Shown in pieces: positions 50,470 to 60,016 of a stretch of 64,000 nucleotides of DNA. The DNA lies in the NCBI RefSeq assembly GCF_014982805.1, contig NZ_JADCKC010000003.1, forward strand, positions 124,001 to 188,000. Direction: 5' to 3'. Under the pieces are notes generated by a model. The model worked only from the letters and a program-made list of their open reading frames with translations, had not been told where the DNA came from and did no database searches. The stretch is from Gemmiger gallinarum. Its GTDB lineage: Bacteria; Bacillota; Clostridia; Oscillospirales; Ruminococcaceae. Positions within the stretch are counted from its first letter, which is position 1. Every line of letters starts with the position of its first letter. The position numbers and the translations under genes are program-made.

Positions 50470-52848
50470 ATGACATTAGCCGAATTATCCGTCGGCCAGG
50501 ACGCCCGTATCCGTACGGTGGGCGGCGAGGGAGCCCTTCGCCGTCACCTACTGGACATGGGCCTGACGCCGGGCATTGAAGTGACGCTGCGCAAGGTCGC
50601 GCCCATGGGCGATCCCATTGAGCTGGAACTGCGCGGCTATGAGCTGACACTGCGTCTGGACGACGCCCGCAAAATTGAAATCGAAGGAGTACATACCACC
50701 GATCGCGCCGCCCGCAGCGAGGAGCGCCACGCACCGGTGCCCCATCCCGGCCGCGGCGAGATCAGCCGCGCCCCCAGCTACCGCACCCGCAAAAGCGGCG
50801 ATGTGATCCCCAAGGGCCAGCCTCTGACCTTTGCCCTGGCCGGCAACCAGAACTGCGGCAAGACCACCCTGTTCAACCAGCTGACCGGCTCCAACCAGCA
50901 CGTGGGCAACTTCCCCGGCGTGACAGTGGATCGCAAGGACGGGCAGATCCGCGGCCATGCAGAGGCTACCGTCACCGACCTGCCGGGTATCTACTCGCTG
51001 TCGCCCTACTCCAATGAGGAGATCGTTACACGGGATTTTCTCTTGCAGAACAAGCCCACCGGCATCATCAACATTGTGGATGCCACCAACATCGAGCGTA
51101 ACCTCTATCTGACCATCCAGCTGATGGAGCTGGGCATCCCCATGGTGCTTGCCCTCAACATGATGGACGAAGTCCGTGCCAACGGCGGCACTATCATGGT
51201 CAACCAGCTGGAGGAACTGCTGGGCATCCCGGTGGTTCCCATCTCGGCTGCCCGAAACGAAGGCATTGACGAGCTCATCGAGCACGCCATTCACGTAGCC
51301 CGCCATCGGGAAGCCCCCGGCCGCATCGATTTCTGCGACGCCGGTGATCCCGACGATCCCCGGGGCGCAGTGCACCGCTGCATCCACGCCATCGTCCACC
51401 TGATCGAGGACCATGCCCGCCGGGCGGGGCTGCCGCCGCGCTTTGCCGCCACCAAGCTGGTGGAAGGCGACCAGCCCATTCTGGAACAGCTGCAGCTGGA
51501 CCAGAACGAAAAGGAAATGCTGGAGCACACCATTGTGGAGATGGAAAACGAGACCGGCACCGACCGGGAGGCCGCTCTGGCCGACATGCGGTTCCACTTT
51601 CTGGAAGGCCTGTGCGCCGAGACCGTCGTCCGCCCCGCCGAGAGCCGGGAGCATCGCCGCAGTGTGGAGCTGGACAAAATCCTGACCGGGCGCTTCACTG
51701 CCATTCCCTGCTTCATCGTCATTCTGGCGCTGGTGTTCTGGCTGACCTTCGGAGTCATCGGCGCGGCGCTGTCCGACCTGATGACCCTGGGCATCGACAA
51801 CTTCACCGCCCTGGTGGACGCGGGGCTCACCGCCTACGGCATCAACCCCGTGGTACATTCCCTCGTCATTGACGGCATTTTCGCAGGCGTTGGCAGCGTG
51901 CTGAGCTTTTTGCCCACCATCGTTACCCTGTTCTTCTTCCTGTCCATCCTGGAAGATACCGGCTACATGGCCCGCGTCGCCTTTGTCATGGACAAGCCCC
52001 TGCGCCGCATCGGCCTGTCGGGACGCAGCTTCGTCCCTATGCTGGTGGGCTTCGGATGCTCGGTGCCCGCCATCATGTCCACCCGCACCCTTTCCTCCGA
52101 CCGTGACCGCCGCATGACCGTGCTGCTCACCCCCTTTATGAGCTGCTCCGCCAAGCTGCCCATCTACGCCCTGTTCACGGCGGCTTTCTTCCCCCGCAAT
52201 CTCCGTCCTGTGGTCATGGTGGCCCTGTATCTCATCGGCATCCTGTGCGGTGTGCTGTATGCTCTGGTGCTGCGCCATACCCGCTTCCGCGGCGAGCCGG
52301 TGCCTTTTGTCATGGAACTGCCCAACTACCGCCTGCCCAGCCCCAAGAGCGTGGGCCAGCTGATCTGGGAAAAGGCCCGGGACTTTATCCAGCGGGCCTT
52401 CACCATCATCTTTGTGGCAACCGTCATCATCTGGTTTTTGCAAAGCTTCGACACCCGCCTCAACGTGGTCACTTCACCAGAAAACAGCCTGCTGGCCATG
52501 ATCGGCGGCTGGATCGCTCCCATCTTTGCCCCGCTGGGCTTCGGTGACTGGCGCGTCTCCACCGCCCTCATCACCGGCTTTACTGCCAAGGAGAGCGTGG
52601 TCTCCACCCTTACCGTTCTGCTGGGCGGCGACACCGGCCTGCTGAACAGCATGTTCACTCCCTTCACCGCCATGGTGTTTCTGGTGTTCACCCTGCTGTA
52701 CACCCCCTGTGTGGCTGCCATCGCAGCGGCCCGCCGGGAGCTGGGTTCCGCCCGCGCCGCGGCCGGTGTGGTGATCGTCCAGTGCCTCATCGCCTGGGTT
52801 GTTGCCTTCCTCGTCCACTGTGTCGGCCTGCTGATCGGGCTGGCCTGA
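50470..52848 (+). CDS. feoB: Ferrous iron transporter, FeoA-FeoB fusion
   Basis: FeoB imports Fe2+ under anoxic conditions, controlled by its G domain. The 792-residue product begins with an FeoA SH3-like domain (MTLAELSVGQDARIRTVGGE, about 1-75). A linker leads to the G domain: G1 GNQNCGKTTLFNQL, switch region GNFPGVTVDRKDG, G3 DLPGIYSLSPYS, G4 ALNMMDE. The membrane half has the Gate motifs (GFGCSVPAIMSTRTL and GFTAKESVVSTL). ATG at 50470 was chosen from homology; upstream codons are in the leader. The Cys-rich partner follows 25 bases later. Confidence 0.97.
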   Translation: MTLAELSVGQDARIRTVGGEGALRRHLLDMGLTPGIEVTLRKVAPMGDPIELELRGYELTLRLDDARKIEIEGVHTTDRAARSEERHAPVPHPGRGEISRAPSYRTRKSGDVIPKGQPLTFALAGNQNCGKTTLFNQLTGSNQHVGNFPGVTVDRKDGQIRGHAEATVTDLPGIYSLSPYSNEEIVTRDFLLQNKPTGIINIVDATNIERNLYLTIQLMELGIPMVLALNMMDEVRANGGTIMVNQLEELLGIPVVPISAARNEGIDELIEHAIHVARHREAPGRIDFCDAGDPDDPRGAVHRCIHAIVHLIEDHARRAGLPPRFAATKLVEGDQPILEQLQLDQNEKEMLEHTIVEMENETGTDREAALADMRFHFLEGLCAETVVRPAESREHRRSVELDKILTGRFTAIPCFIVILALVFWLTFGVIGAALSDLMTLGIDNFTALVDAGLTAYGINPVVHSLVIDGIFAGVGSVLSFLPTIVTLFFFLSILEDTGYMARVAFVMDKPLRRIGLSGRSFVPMLVGFGCSVPAIMSTRTLSSDRDRRMTVLLTPFMSCSAKLPIYALFTAAFFPRNLRPVVMVALYLIGILCGVLYALVLRHTRFRGEPVPFVMELPNYRLPSPKSVGQLIWEKARDFIQRAFTIIFVATVIIWFLQSFDTRLNVVTSPENSLLAMIGGWIAPIFAPLGFGDWRVSTALITGFTAKESVVSTLTVLLGGDTGLLNSMFTPFTAMVFLVFTLLYTPCVAAIAAARRELGSARAAAGVVIVQCLIAWVVAFLVHCVGLLIGLA

Positions 52849-52873
52849 CACCCATTTCAAACAGGAGTCTATT

Positions 52874-53056
52874 ATGAATTTGCAGAGTTTTCTCGTCCTT
52901 GTGGTGATCTTTGTGCTGCTGGGTCTGGCCGTGGCCTTCATTGCCAAAAACGGCGGCTGGCAGGGCGGCTGCAGCGGTCACTGTGCCAGCTGCCAGCAGC
53001 GCTGCGCCCAGCAGAACAAAAAGTCCGACTCTGACCCCGACGGCGAATCCAAATAA
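52874..53056 (+). CDS. FeoB-associated Cys-rich membrane protein
   Basis: The 60-residue product has one N-terminal membrane helix (FLVLVVIFVLLGLAVAFIA) and a short tail with four cysteines (GGCSGHCASCQQRC), then a charged end. This is the FeoB-associated Cys-rich protein found after feoB in many Clostridia. A role in metal binding or gating is inferred. The SD is AGGAG. Confidence 0.92.
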   Translation: MNLQSFLVLVVIFVLLGLAVAFIAKNGGWQGGCSGHCASCQQRCAQQNKKSDSDPDGESK

Positions 53057-53082
53057 TCTCACCGCCTGACCAAACCCTTTTC

Positions 53083-53126
53083 CGCCGCGTGCCTGTCATC
53101 CTGACGGGGTACGCGGCTTTTATTTT
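53083..53126 (+). terminator. Terminator of the feo operon
   Basis: GCCGCGT (53084-53090) pairs with ACGCGGC (53111-53117), with GTCA/TGAC closing inside; CTTTTATTTT follows. Confidence 0.85.
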
Positions 53127-53329
53127 CCGTTTTTGTCTGTAAAGCGGCATTTTTTTCCTTTCCTTGCCGTGTCCGTTATAATCGCGCAACGGGCACAATA
53201 GCCTCCGTCGGCATCGGGCCGCAATTTCCATGTAAAACTCATAAATTATCCTGCCCTGCGCGGTTGCGAAACCATGCGGGAGCAGGTATACTGATTATGG
53301 GGTTTTGTGACCCCGCAGGAGGCTGCATC

Positions 53330-54205
53330 ATGAACGCTGAGACTTTTTGCTTTGACGGATCCCGGACCTGTGATCTTGACCGTCTGCCCACCGGGGCGGG
53401 CAAATACCGCGGCAAAAAGGCGGAATTTGCTCCCCGCACTGCCAACAACCTGAAGCAGATGGAAGTTCTGCAGGACGCCCTGTATGCGGACGGCCGGGAA
53501 GGACTCATCATCCTGCTGCAGGCACTGGACGCCGCGGGCAAGGACGGCACCGTCAAGCACGTCATGGGAGGACTGAACCCCCAAGGCGTGGTCGTGCACA
53601 ATTTCAAGCAGCCCACGTCGGAGGACCTGCGCCACGATTATCTGTGGCGGGTCAACCGCTGTCTGCCGCCCCGGGGCGGTATTGCCATTTTCAACCGCAG
53701 TTATTACGAGGACGTGCTGGTGGTCCGAATGCATGAACTGTTCCGGGGCTACCGCATGGCCGACCGGGTACTGAACGATTCCGACGAGGCGTTCTTCAAA
53801 AAGCGTTACCGTCAGATCCGCGACTACGAGGAATATCTGTACGAAAACAGTTTCCGGGTGGTCAAGATTTTCCTGCATCTGTCCAAGGCGGAGCAGAAAA
53901 AGCGGTTTCTGGAACGCATCGATTTACCGGAGAAAAACTGGAAGTTTTCCCCCGACGACATCAGGGAGCGCGGCCGCTTTGACGAGTACAACAAACTCTA
54001 CGAAGAGGTCATCAACGCCACGGCCAGCAAGTACAGTCCCTGGTACGTCCTGCCCGCCGACCAGAAATGGTATACCCGGTATCTTGTGTCCGAGATTGTG
54101 GTGGATGCCCTGAAACAGTGCCATCCCCGTTACCCGGTGCTGTCGGCGGAGGACCGGGACCGGCTTGTCCGCAGCCGGGAGCTCCTGATGAACGAGCCTG
54201 ACTGA
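53330..54205 (+). CDS. Polyphosphate kinase 2 family protein
   Basis: PPK2 enzymes phosphorylate nucleotides with polyphosphate. The 291-residue single-domain product has the Walker A-like LQALDAAGKDGTVKHVMGGL, the PPGGIAIFNRSYYEDVLVV-type segment (visible as NRSYYEDVLVVRMHELF) and the lid region with conserved arginines (KKRFLERIDLPEKNWKFS). This is the class common in Clostridia; whether AMP, ADP or GMP is used is not clear by eye. Start MNAETFCFDG from AGGAGG SD. It precedes the glycosyltransferase run by 26 bases. Confidence 0.93.
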   Translation: MNAETFCFDGSRTCDLDRLPTGAGKYRGKKAEFAPRTANNLKQMEVLQDALYADGREGLIILLQALDAAGKDGTVKHVMGGLNPQGVVVHNFKQPTSEDLRHDYLWRVNRCLPPRGGIAIFNRSYYEDVLVVRMHELFRGYRMADRVLNDSDEAFFKKRYRQIRDYEEYLYENSFRVVKIFLHLSKAEQKKRFLERIDLPEKNWKFSPDDIRERGRFDEYNKLYEEVINATASKYSPWYVLPADQKWYTRYLVSEIVVDALKQCHPRYPVLSAEDRDRLVRSRELLMNEPD

Positions 54206-54231
54206 CCCCACACGAAAGCGAGGGATGCCGC

Positions 54232-55341
54232 ATGGCCCCCATCCGGGTCCTGCAGATCATGCCGGCCATGGACGCCGGCGGCATGGAGACCTTTGTCATG
54301 AACGTCTACCGTGCCATAGACCGCACCAAGGTGCAGTTCGACTTTCTTTATCACTATGACAAACCCTGTTTTTACGACGAGGAGATTCTCTCTCTGGGCG
54401 GGCACATCACCAAGCTGACCGTCCGCCAGGACAACAATCTGCCTCGCTATCTCCATGCGCTGGATGCCTTTTTTGCCGCAGAACCCCAATATCGCATCAT
54501 TCACGGGCATTACAGCGGCTTCGGCATGTTTTACAACCGTGCGGCCAGGCGCCGGGGCATTCCGGTGCGGGTGGGCCACAGCCACAACACCGCCTACGAA
54601 CCGGGGCTGGTGGGTACTCTGGACCGGCTGATGAGCAGCCGCTTCGACCGTCTGCTCACCGACCGGTTTGCCTGCAGCGAAAAGGCCGGGCAAATGCTGT
54701 TCGCCAGCCACCCCTTCACCGTACTGCCCAACGGCATCCCGGTGGACAAGTTTGCCCACCCTGACCCCAGTGCCCGGGCTGCCCTGCGCGCCGAATTCGG
54801 TGTAGCGGAGGACGCCCCGCTTCTGGGGCATGTGGGGCGCTTTTCCGCCCAGAAAAACCACAGCGGCCTGCTGGACATCTTTGCTGAAGTCCATCGCCGC
54901 CGCCCCGACGCCCGGCTGCTTTTGCTGGGTACCGGCGCTCTGGAGGCTGACATCCGCGCCAAAGCGGAGAGCCTTGGCCTGAGCGACTCGGTCCTATTTG
55001 CCGGGGTCCGCAGCGACACCGCCGCCTGCTATGCCGCCATGGACGCTTTCTTGCTGCCCAGCCTCTTTGAGGGGCTGCCCGTGGTGCTGGTGGAGGCCCA
55101 GACCGCCGGGCTGCCCTGTTTTGTATCGGATACGGTGGACCGGGGCGCCGCTTTTGCCGACGGGGTACAGTTTCTGCCCCTCGGCTCCCCTGCTGCCTGG
55201 GCCGATGCCCTGTGCGGGGAGCCTCTTGTCCGCAACCCCAACGCCCTGGCCCAGGCCAAAGCCGCCGGTTACGACGTGCGGACCTCGGCACAGAGGCTGC
55301 AGGAATTCTATCTCCGGCGCTACGCCGAGGTGGAAGCATGA
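54232..55341 (+). CDS. Glycosyltransferase family 4 (first of the cluster)
   Basis: The 369-residue GT-B enzyme has an N-terminal Rossmann half (VLQIMPAMDAGGMETFVMNV), the acceptor-side GHSHNTAYEP and CSEKAGQ, and PNGIPVDKF. In the C-terminal donor half are GRFSAQKNHSGLLD and the EGLPVVLVEAQTAGLP pattern of retaining GT4 enzymes (EpsF-like). It heads a run of translationally linked glycosyltransferases; donor sugar unknown. An AAAGCGAGGG SD precedes the ATG. Confidence 0.92.
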   Translation: MAPIRVLQIMPAMDAGGMETFVMNVYRAIDRTKVQFDFLYHYDKPCFYDEEILSLGGHITKLTVRQDNNLPRYLHALDAFFAAEPQYRIIHGHYSGFGMFYNRAARRRGIPVRVGHSHNTAYEPGLVGTLDRLMSSRFDRLLTDRFACSEKAGQMLFASHPFTVLPNGIPVDKFAHPDPSARAALRAEFGVAEDAPLLGHVGRFSAQKNHSGLLDIFAEVHRRRPDARLLLLGTGALEADIRAKAESLGLSDSVLFAGVRSDTAACYAAMDAFLLPSLFEGLPVVLVEAQTAGLPCFVSDTVDRGAAFADGVQFLPLGSPAAWADALCGEPLVRNPNALAQAKAAGYDVRTSAQRLQEFYLRRYAEVEA

Positions 55342-56318
55342 GGGCCGCCCGCATTGCCGTGGTGGTGCCCGTCTACAACGCGGCAGAGTACCTGCCCCTG
55401 TGTCTTGACTCCATCGCGGCCCAGAGTTTCTCCCAGTTCTGCTGTGTGCTGGCCGACGACGGCTCTACCGACGGCTCGGGAGCGCTCTGCGATACATACG
55501 CCCGGCGGGACCCCCGCTTTGAGGTGCTGCACCTGCAAAACGGCGGCACCGCTGCTGCCCGGGCTGCCGGGGTGCGGGCCGTCTCTTGTGAGTATCTGGC
55601 CTTCTGCGATGCCGACGACCTGCTGCATCCCCGATTTCTGGAGACGCTGCTCCATGCCGCCGAGCAGAGCGGTCTGCCCATCGCCTGCTGCCGGTACGAC
55701 ACCTTTACCGATGCACCGTCCCTGAACGGCCCGGCGCCGGAGAGTTACACCGAGATGGAGGACCCCCGCCATCTGGAGGCCCTTCTCCACGACCATGCCG
55801 TGGACTACAGCCTGTGCAACAAGCTGTACGACGCCAATCTGATGCGGCCGGAGTTTCTCGACAACGGTCTTGCCCACAACGAGGACCTGCTGGCCAACTG
55901 GGAGGCGTTTCTTCTGGCACCGGGGATGGTCTTCTGCGATTTTGCGGGCTACCATTACCGCCAGCATGCCGCCTCGGCCAGCCACCACGGGCTGACTGCC
56001 GGAGAGCTGGCCGACCACCGCGCCGCCGCCGCCCAAATTCTGGCCCAGGCGCCGGACTCTGTGCGCAGCAGTGCTGGAGCTTTCTACTATGAAAAACTCA
56101 CCTATCTGGTCACCCGGATTCTGCGCCTGCCCGAAGATGCCGGTCTTGCCCCCGCCCTGCAGCAGCTGACGGAAGAGCTGCGCCGGGGCGAGAAAGACCC
56201 GCTGCTGGGGGCCAACTCCGCCCTGCCCCGGGCTGTGCGCATTGCCGCCCGGGCCGCCGTGCATACGCCCCGGCTTCTGCGCCTTGCCTGCCGACTGCTG
56301 CTGCGGGACCGGGCCTGA
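55338..56318 (+). CDS. Glycosyltransferase family 2
   Basis: The 326-residue GT-A enzyme starts MRAARIAVVVPVYNAAEYLP, with the nucleotide-binding DDGSTDGSG and DADDLLHP as the metal-binding DxD-like site. The C-terminal part is helical. Its start overlaps the GT4 stop by 4 bases (ATGA), showing translational coupling. The gene before the next has a 67-base gap, so the transcript may still be continuous. Substrate unknown. Confidence 0.92.
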   Translation: MRAARIAVVVPVYNAAEYLPLCLDSIAAQSFSQFCCVLADDGSTDGSGALCDTYARRDPRFEVLHLQNGGTAAARAAGVRAVSCEYLAFCDADDLLHPRFLETLLHAAEQSGLPIACCRYDTFTDAPSLNGPAPESYTEMEDPRHLEALLHDHAVDYSLCNKLYDANLMRPEFLDNGLAHNEDLLANWEAFLLAPGMVFCDFAGYHYRQHAASASHHGLTAGELADHRAAAAQILAQAPDSVRSSAGAFYYEKLTYLVTRILRLPEDAGLAPALQQLTEELRRGEKDPLLGANSALPRAVRIAARAAVHTPRLLRLACRLLLRDRA

Positions 56319-56385
56319 TTTTTTGCCGTTGTTCGGCTTATCTTTTGTTTTGTGCTTGCCTGATTGCTGAAAAAGGAGCTTATTG

Positions 56386-57636
56386 ATGCGCTTTTTATTG
56401 ATTGTAGACAGTGTGGAAGCGCCGCAGGCCATCAACCCCGAGCTGGGACGCCGCCTGGCCGCTCAGCTGGCGGAACTGGGGCACCAGGTCCATCTGCTGG
56501 AGCTGTGGGACGGGGAGACGCCTCCCCCTGCCCCCGCCGGCGCCGGCACCCCCAACGGTGTGGTGCTGCACGACCTTGCCTTTGCCGATGAGCGGATGAT
56601 GAACCGCGCCCTGGAAAACGGGTCCAGGCAGGGCAGTCCCATTCCCCTGCGTCTGGCCCGGCTGGCCCGTCACCCCGCCGCCATGGAGGCCGCTTTCCGC
56701 CAGCTGGTGCTGCGCCGCCCCCGCCGTCAGGAGGATACCCGCCGGGAGATCGAGCGCCTGGACGCCATCTATCACTTTGATTTTGTCACCGCTGTAGCTG
56801 CCCCCTACCGCGCCGCCTTTGCTCTGGAGGAAGCCTCCATCGTGGGCAAAAAGGTGCTGTGGCTCATGGACCCCTACGCCGCCAACCGTACCTATCAGGC
56901 CCCCGGCGGCTGGGCCCGGGAACTGCAGCTGCTGCGCTCGGCAGACACGGTGTTCGTCACCCGTCAGGCCATGTCCGACTACGAAAACGGTCCCCTGGCC
57001 CCCTGCCGGGACAAGGCCTTTGAGCTGGCCTTCCCTGCCCTGGTTCCGCCCCAGGCCGAGATCTATGACCCCCACCGGGGAATCGGCCCGCTGGACTGCG
57101 TCTTTTGCGGGACCCTGTACCCGGGCATCCGCACGCCGGATTTTGCCCTGGAACTGTTCACCAAGCTCAACAGACCCGATGTGCATCTGACCATGGTGGG
57201 CCGGGGCTGGGACAGCTTTACCTCCCAGGCCGACGCCGCCCGCAAGGCCCTGGGCAAGCGGGTACAGCTTTCCGGACCCGTCTCCGCCACCCGGGCCCGC
57301 ACCCTCACCGCCGGGGCCGACATCCTGCTCAATCTGGGCAATGCCGTGAGCAACCAGATCCCCAGCAAGCTGTTTGAGTATTTCGGCACCGGCAAGCCCA
57401 TCCTGCATCTCTCCCCCCGGGAGGACGACGCGGTTCTGCCCTACCTGAAACGCTATCCCCTGGCCCTCGTTCTGTCTGAGCAGGAGGGCGTCACCCCCGA
57501 TGTGCTGGCCCGCCTCAACGCCTGGCTGCGGGAGATGCGGGGCAAGTCCCTCACCTACGAGAAGGCCGCCGAGCTGTTCCCCGAATATACCCCCGCCGCC
57601 GTGGCCCGGCGATTTGTTGAGATCATTACCCGGTGA
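56386..57636 (+). CDS. Glycosyltransferase, GT-B-like
   Basis: The 416-residue product has an N-terminal region with MRFLLIVDSVEAPQAINPEL and a central VLWLMDPYAANRTYQAPGGW. The C-terminal half carries VFCGTLYPGIRTPDFALELF and IPSKLFEYFGTGKPILHLSP, the usual donor-binding loop of GT-B enzymes. It is divergent from the other cluster members. The ATG at 56386 has AAAAGGAG upstream, with a TTG three bases earlier as alternative. Substrate unknown. Confidence 0.85.
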   Translation: MRFLLIVDSVEAPQAINPELGRRLAAQLAELGHQVHLLELWDGETPPPAPAGAGTPNGVVLHDLAFADERMMNRALENGSRQGSPIPLRLARLARHPAAMEAAFRQLVLRRPRRQEDTRREIERLDAIYHFDFVTAVAAPYRAAFALEEASIVGKKVLWLMDPYAANRTYQAPGGWARELQLLRSADTVFVTRQAMSDYENGPLAPCRDKAFELAFPALVPPQAEIYDPHRGIGPLDCVFCGTLYPGIRTPDFALELFTKLNRPDVHLTMVGRGWDSFTSQADAARKALGKRVQLSGPVSATRARTLTAGADILLNLGNAVSNQIPSKLFEYFGTGKPILHLSPREDDAVLPYLKRYPLALVLSEQEGVTPDVLARLNAWLREMRGKSLTYEKAAELFPEYTPAAVARRFVEIITR

Positions 57637-57662
57637 TTTCCGCCGGAGAAAGGAGCGCCCCC

Positions 57663-58952
57663 ATGCCTCACATTCTATGGCTTGTCAGCATTACGCTGCC
57701 GGAGGCCGCCGCAGCCTGCGGGCTGTCCGCCGCCGAGGTGGGCGGGGGCTGGCTCACCGGCATGCTGGATGCCCTGGCGCCCTCCGCCGACCTGACGGTA
57801 TGCAGTCTGGACGCCCGCGCCAAAACGGTCCTGAACGGCAGCGGCGGAGGCGCCAACTTTGTGGTGCTGCCCCCCGACGCCGGGTTCGACTCTTTGCTGG
57901 AGGAAGGGCATTTTGACCTTGTCCACATCTGGGGCACCGAGTACCCCGCAGCCGCCGCCATGCAGGCTTCCGCCAAACGCCATGGCCTGCCGGTTCTGGT
58001 GGGCATTCAGGGTGTCATGAAGGACTGCGCCGCCCATTTGTGCGATGGGGTGCCGGAGCGGTATCTGCACTCCAACGCCCTGCAGCGGGCCATTGACCGG
58101 GTGGTGCCGGGGGCCCTTCTGGACGGCATGCAGAAACGGTTTGACGATCTGGCCCAGAGCGAAGCCCGGCTGCTGGCCGGGGCCCGCTATGTCACCGGCC
58201 GCACCACCTTTGACCGCCGTGCCGTGGCCGAGCTGGCGCCCAACGCCCTGTACTTTTGCTGCAACGAGACGCTGCGCCCCGCCTTTGTCCAAAGCCGGGA
58301 GCTGTGGCATGCCCGGGAATTCGGCCGGGGTCCGGTGCTGCTCATGAGTCAGGGCAATTATCCGCTGAAAAATCTGCATACCATGCTGCGCGCCCTGCCT
58401 CTCCTGCTCAAGCGCTGGCCCGATGCCGTTTTGCGGGTGGCGGGCTGGCCGCCTCTGGAAAAAGGTCCCCTGCTGCGGCCGGTCATTGACTGGATGTTTC
58501 CCTATCAAAGCTACTGCAAAAAGCTGATCCGCCAAAACGGGCTGGACGGCCACGTGGTCTACACCGGTCCCCTGCCTGCCGAGAAGATGCGCCGGGCTTT
58601 TCTGGATGCCGACCTGTTCGTGCTGCCCTCCTACAGCGAGAACAGCCCCAATAGTCTGGGCGAAGCCATGCTGCTGGGTCTGCCCTGTGTGGCGGCTGCG
58701 GCGGGCGGCATCCCAGACATGACGGGCGGCGGAAAAGACGCCGTCCTCTACGGCCCGCCGGGGAACGCCGATGCTTTGGATGAGGCCATCGCCTCGGTCT
58801 TGTCCCGGCCCGACCACGGTGCCGCCATGGGAAGCGCCGCCCGGGACCAGGCCCGCATCACCCATGATCCTGCGGCCAATGCCGCCCGTATGCTGGAAAT
58901 TTACGACGCCGTTCTGCGCGCCGAAAAGGAGTCCTCCCATGCCAACCCCTGA
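57663..58952 (+). CDS. Glycosyltransferase family 4
   Basis: The 429-residue GT-B product starts MPHILWLVSITLPEAAAACG. It has LVHIWGTEYPAAAAMQASAK and VGIQGVMKDCAAHLCDG in the acceptor half and VLPSYSENSPNSLGEAMLLG in the donor half. These match a GT4 type often seen in capsule clusters. Start chosen from AAAGGAG. It overlaps the next gene by 14 bases. Confidence 0.9.
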   Translation: MPHILWLVSITLPEAAAACGLSAAEVGGGWLTGMLDALAPSADLTVCSLDARAKTVLNGSGGGANFVVLPPDAGFDSLLEEGHFDLVHIWGTEYPAAAAMQASAKRHGLPVLVGIQGVMKDCAAHLCDGVPERYLHSNALQRAIDRVVPGALLDGMQKRFDDLAQSEARLLAGARYVTGRTTFDRRAVAELAPNALYFCCNETLRPAFVQSRELWHAREFGRGPVLLMSQGNYPLKNLHTMLRALPLLLKRWPDAVLRVAGWPPLEKGPLLRPVIDWMFPYQSYCKKLIRQNGLDGHVVYTGPLPAEKMRRAFLDADLFVLPSYSENSPNSLGEAMLLGLPCVAAAAGGIPDMTGGGKDAVLYGPPGNADALDEAIASVLSRPDHGAAMGSAARDQARITHDPAANAARMLEIYDAVLRAEKESSHANP

Positions 58953-59949
58953 GCTTGCCCCCGTCAGTGTCATCGTGCCCTGCTACAATGCCGCGGACAC
59001 CCTGCGCCGGGCGGTGGAGGGCATTCTGGACGGTGCGCCGTCCAATCTGGAGCTGCTGCTGGTGGATGACGGTTCCACCGACGCCACCCCCGCCCTCTGC
59101 GATGAGCTGGCCGTCGGGGACTCCCGCATTCAGGTGCTGCACAAGCAAAACGGCGGGGTTTCCTCCGCCCGCAACGCCGGTCTGGACAGGGTCCGGGGCG
59201 ACTGGGTGCTGTTTGTGGATTCCGACGACACCCTGACCCCCGGGCTGTGGCAGGTTCTGGGGGAGGCCTTTGCCAGGCAGCCGGGGCTGGTGCTCTTCGG
59301 CATTGACCGGGCCAGCGGCCCCGCCCCCTGCCCTCTGGCGCCGGGGTATTATCCCGACCCGTCGGCCCTGGGAGACGCCCTGCGCCCGCTGCTGTTTGAG
59401 AGCGGATACCTGGCCGCGCCTTACGGAAAAGTCTTTTCCGCCGGGGTGCTGCGGCAGGCCGGAATGCGCTTTGACGAGGCCCTCAAGGTCAACGAGGATG
59501 TGCTGTTCAACACAGTTTTTTTACAAAATACCATTTCCATTTTCTGCCTGCCGGGTGTATACTATTACCAATATGACCAGAAAGCGGGGTCCCTGTCCCG
59601 GCGTCTGCGGGGCGATCTGCTCAAGGCCGAGCGCTATTGCGCCCCTCAGCTCAAAGCCATGCTGCAGCGCTGGGGCTACCCGCCTGAACCGTTTCTCAAG
59701 GAGAGCCGCCTGCGCGCCTGTCTGAATCAGTATGGCCTGCTGACCGGCTGCCGGGGCGACATGCCCTATCAGGAGCGCCGGGCCCTGTTTGCCGAGATTT
59801 TGGCCCAGCCCGATGCCCGGGCTGCCCTGCGGGAGCAGCTGCGCCGGGATGCCCATCCCCTGCTGGCGCTGCCCTACCGGGTGGGCGTTTCCCTGGACCT
59901 GCCGGGGCTGCTGGCCGGGTATACTCTTTTGAAAAACCGGTTTTTATGA
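58939..59949 (+). CDS. Glycosyltransferase family 2
   Basis: The 336-residue GT-A enzyme has PVSVIVPCYNAADTLRRAVE, VDDGSTDATPALC, GGVSSARNAGLDRVRGDWV and LFVDSDDTLTPG, giving an inverting GT2 catalytic core. The C-terminal half is helical. Start MPTPELAP follows AAAAGGAG at eight bases, and lies inside the last codons of the preceding GT4 gene. Confidence 0.92.
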   Translation: MPTPELAPVSVIVPCYNAADTLRRAVEGILDGAPSNLELLLVDDGSTDATPALCDELAVGDSRIQVLHKQNGGVSSARNAGLDRVRGDWVLFVDSDDTLTPGLWQVLGEAFARQPGLVLFGIDRASGPAPCPLAPGYYPDPSALGDALRPLLFESGYLAAPYGKVFSAGVLRQAGMRFDEALKVNEDVLFNTVFLQNTISIFCLPGVYYYQYDQKAGSLSRRLRGDLLKAERYCAPQLKAMLQRWGYPPEPFLKESRLRACLNQYGLLTGCRGDMPYQERRALFAEILAQPDARAALREQLRRDAHPLLALPYRVGVSLDLPGLLAGYTLLKNRFL

Positions 59950-60016
59950 TAGAATTTTCCCGGCGCCGGACGGCGTCTTTCTGAAATACCACATCCCCAC
60001 ATCCAAGGAGCGACCG

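Noticed and set aside
50548-52443. 631-codon minus-strand frame
   Set aside because: Antisense to feoB, whose motifs are unambiguous; rich in Gln, His, Gly and Ala as expected of a shadow.
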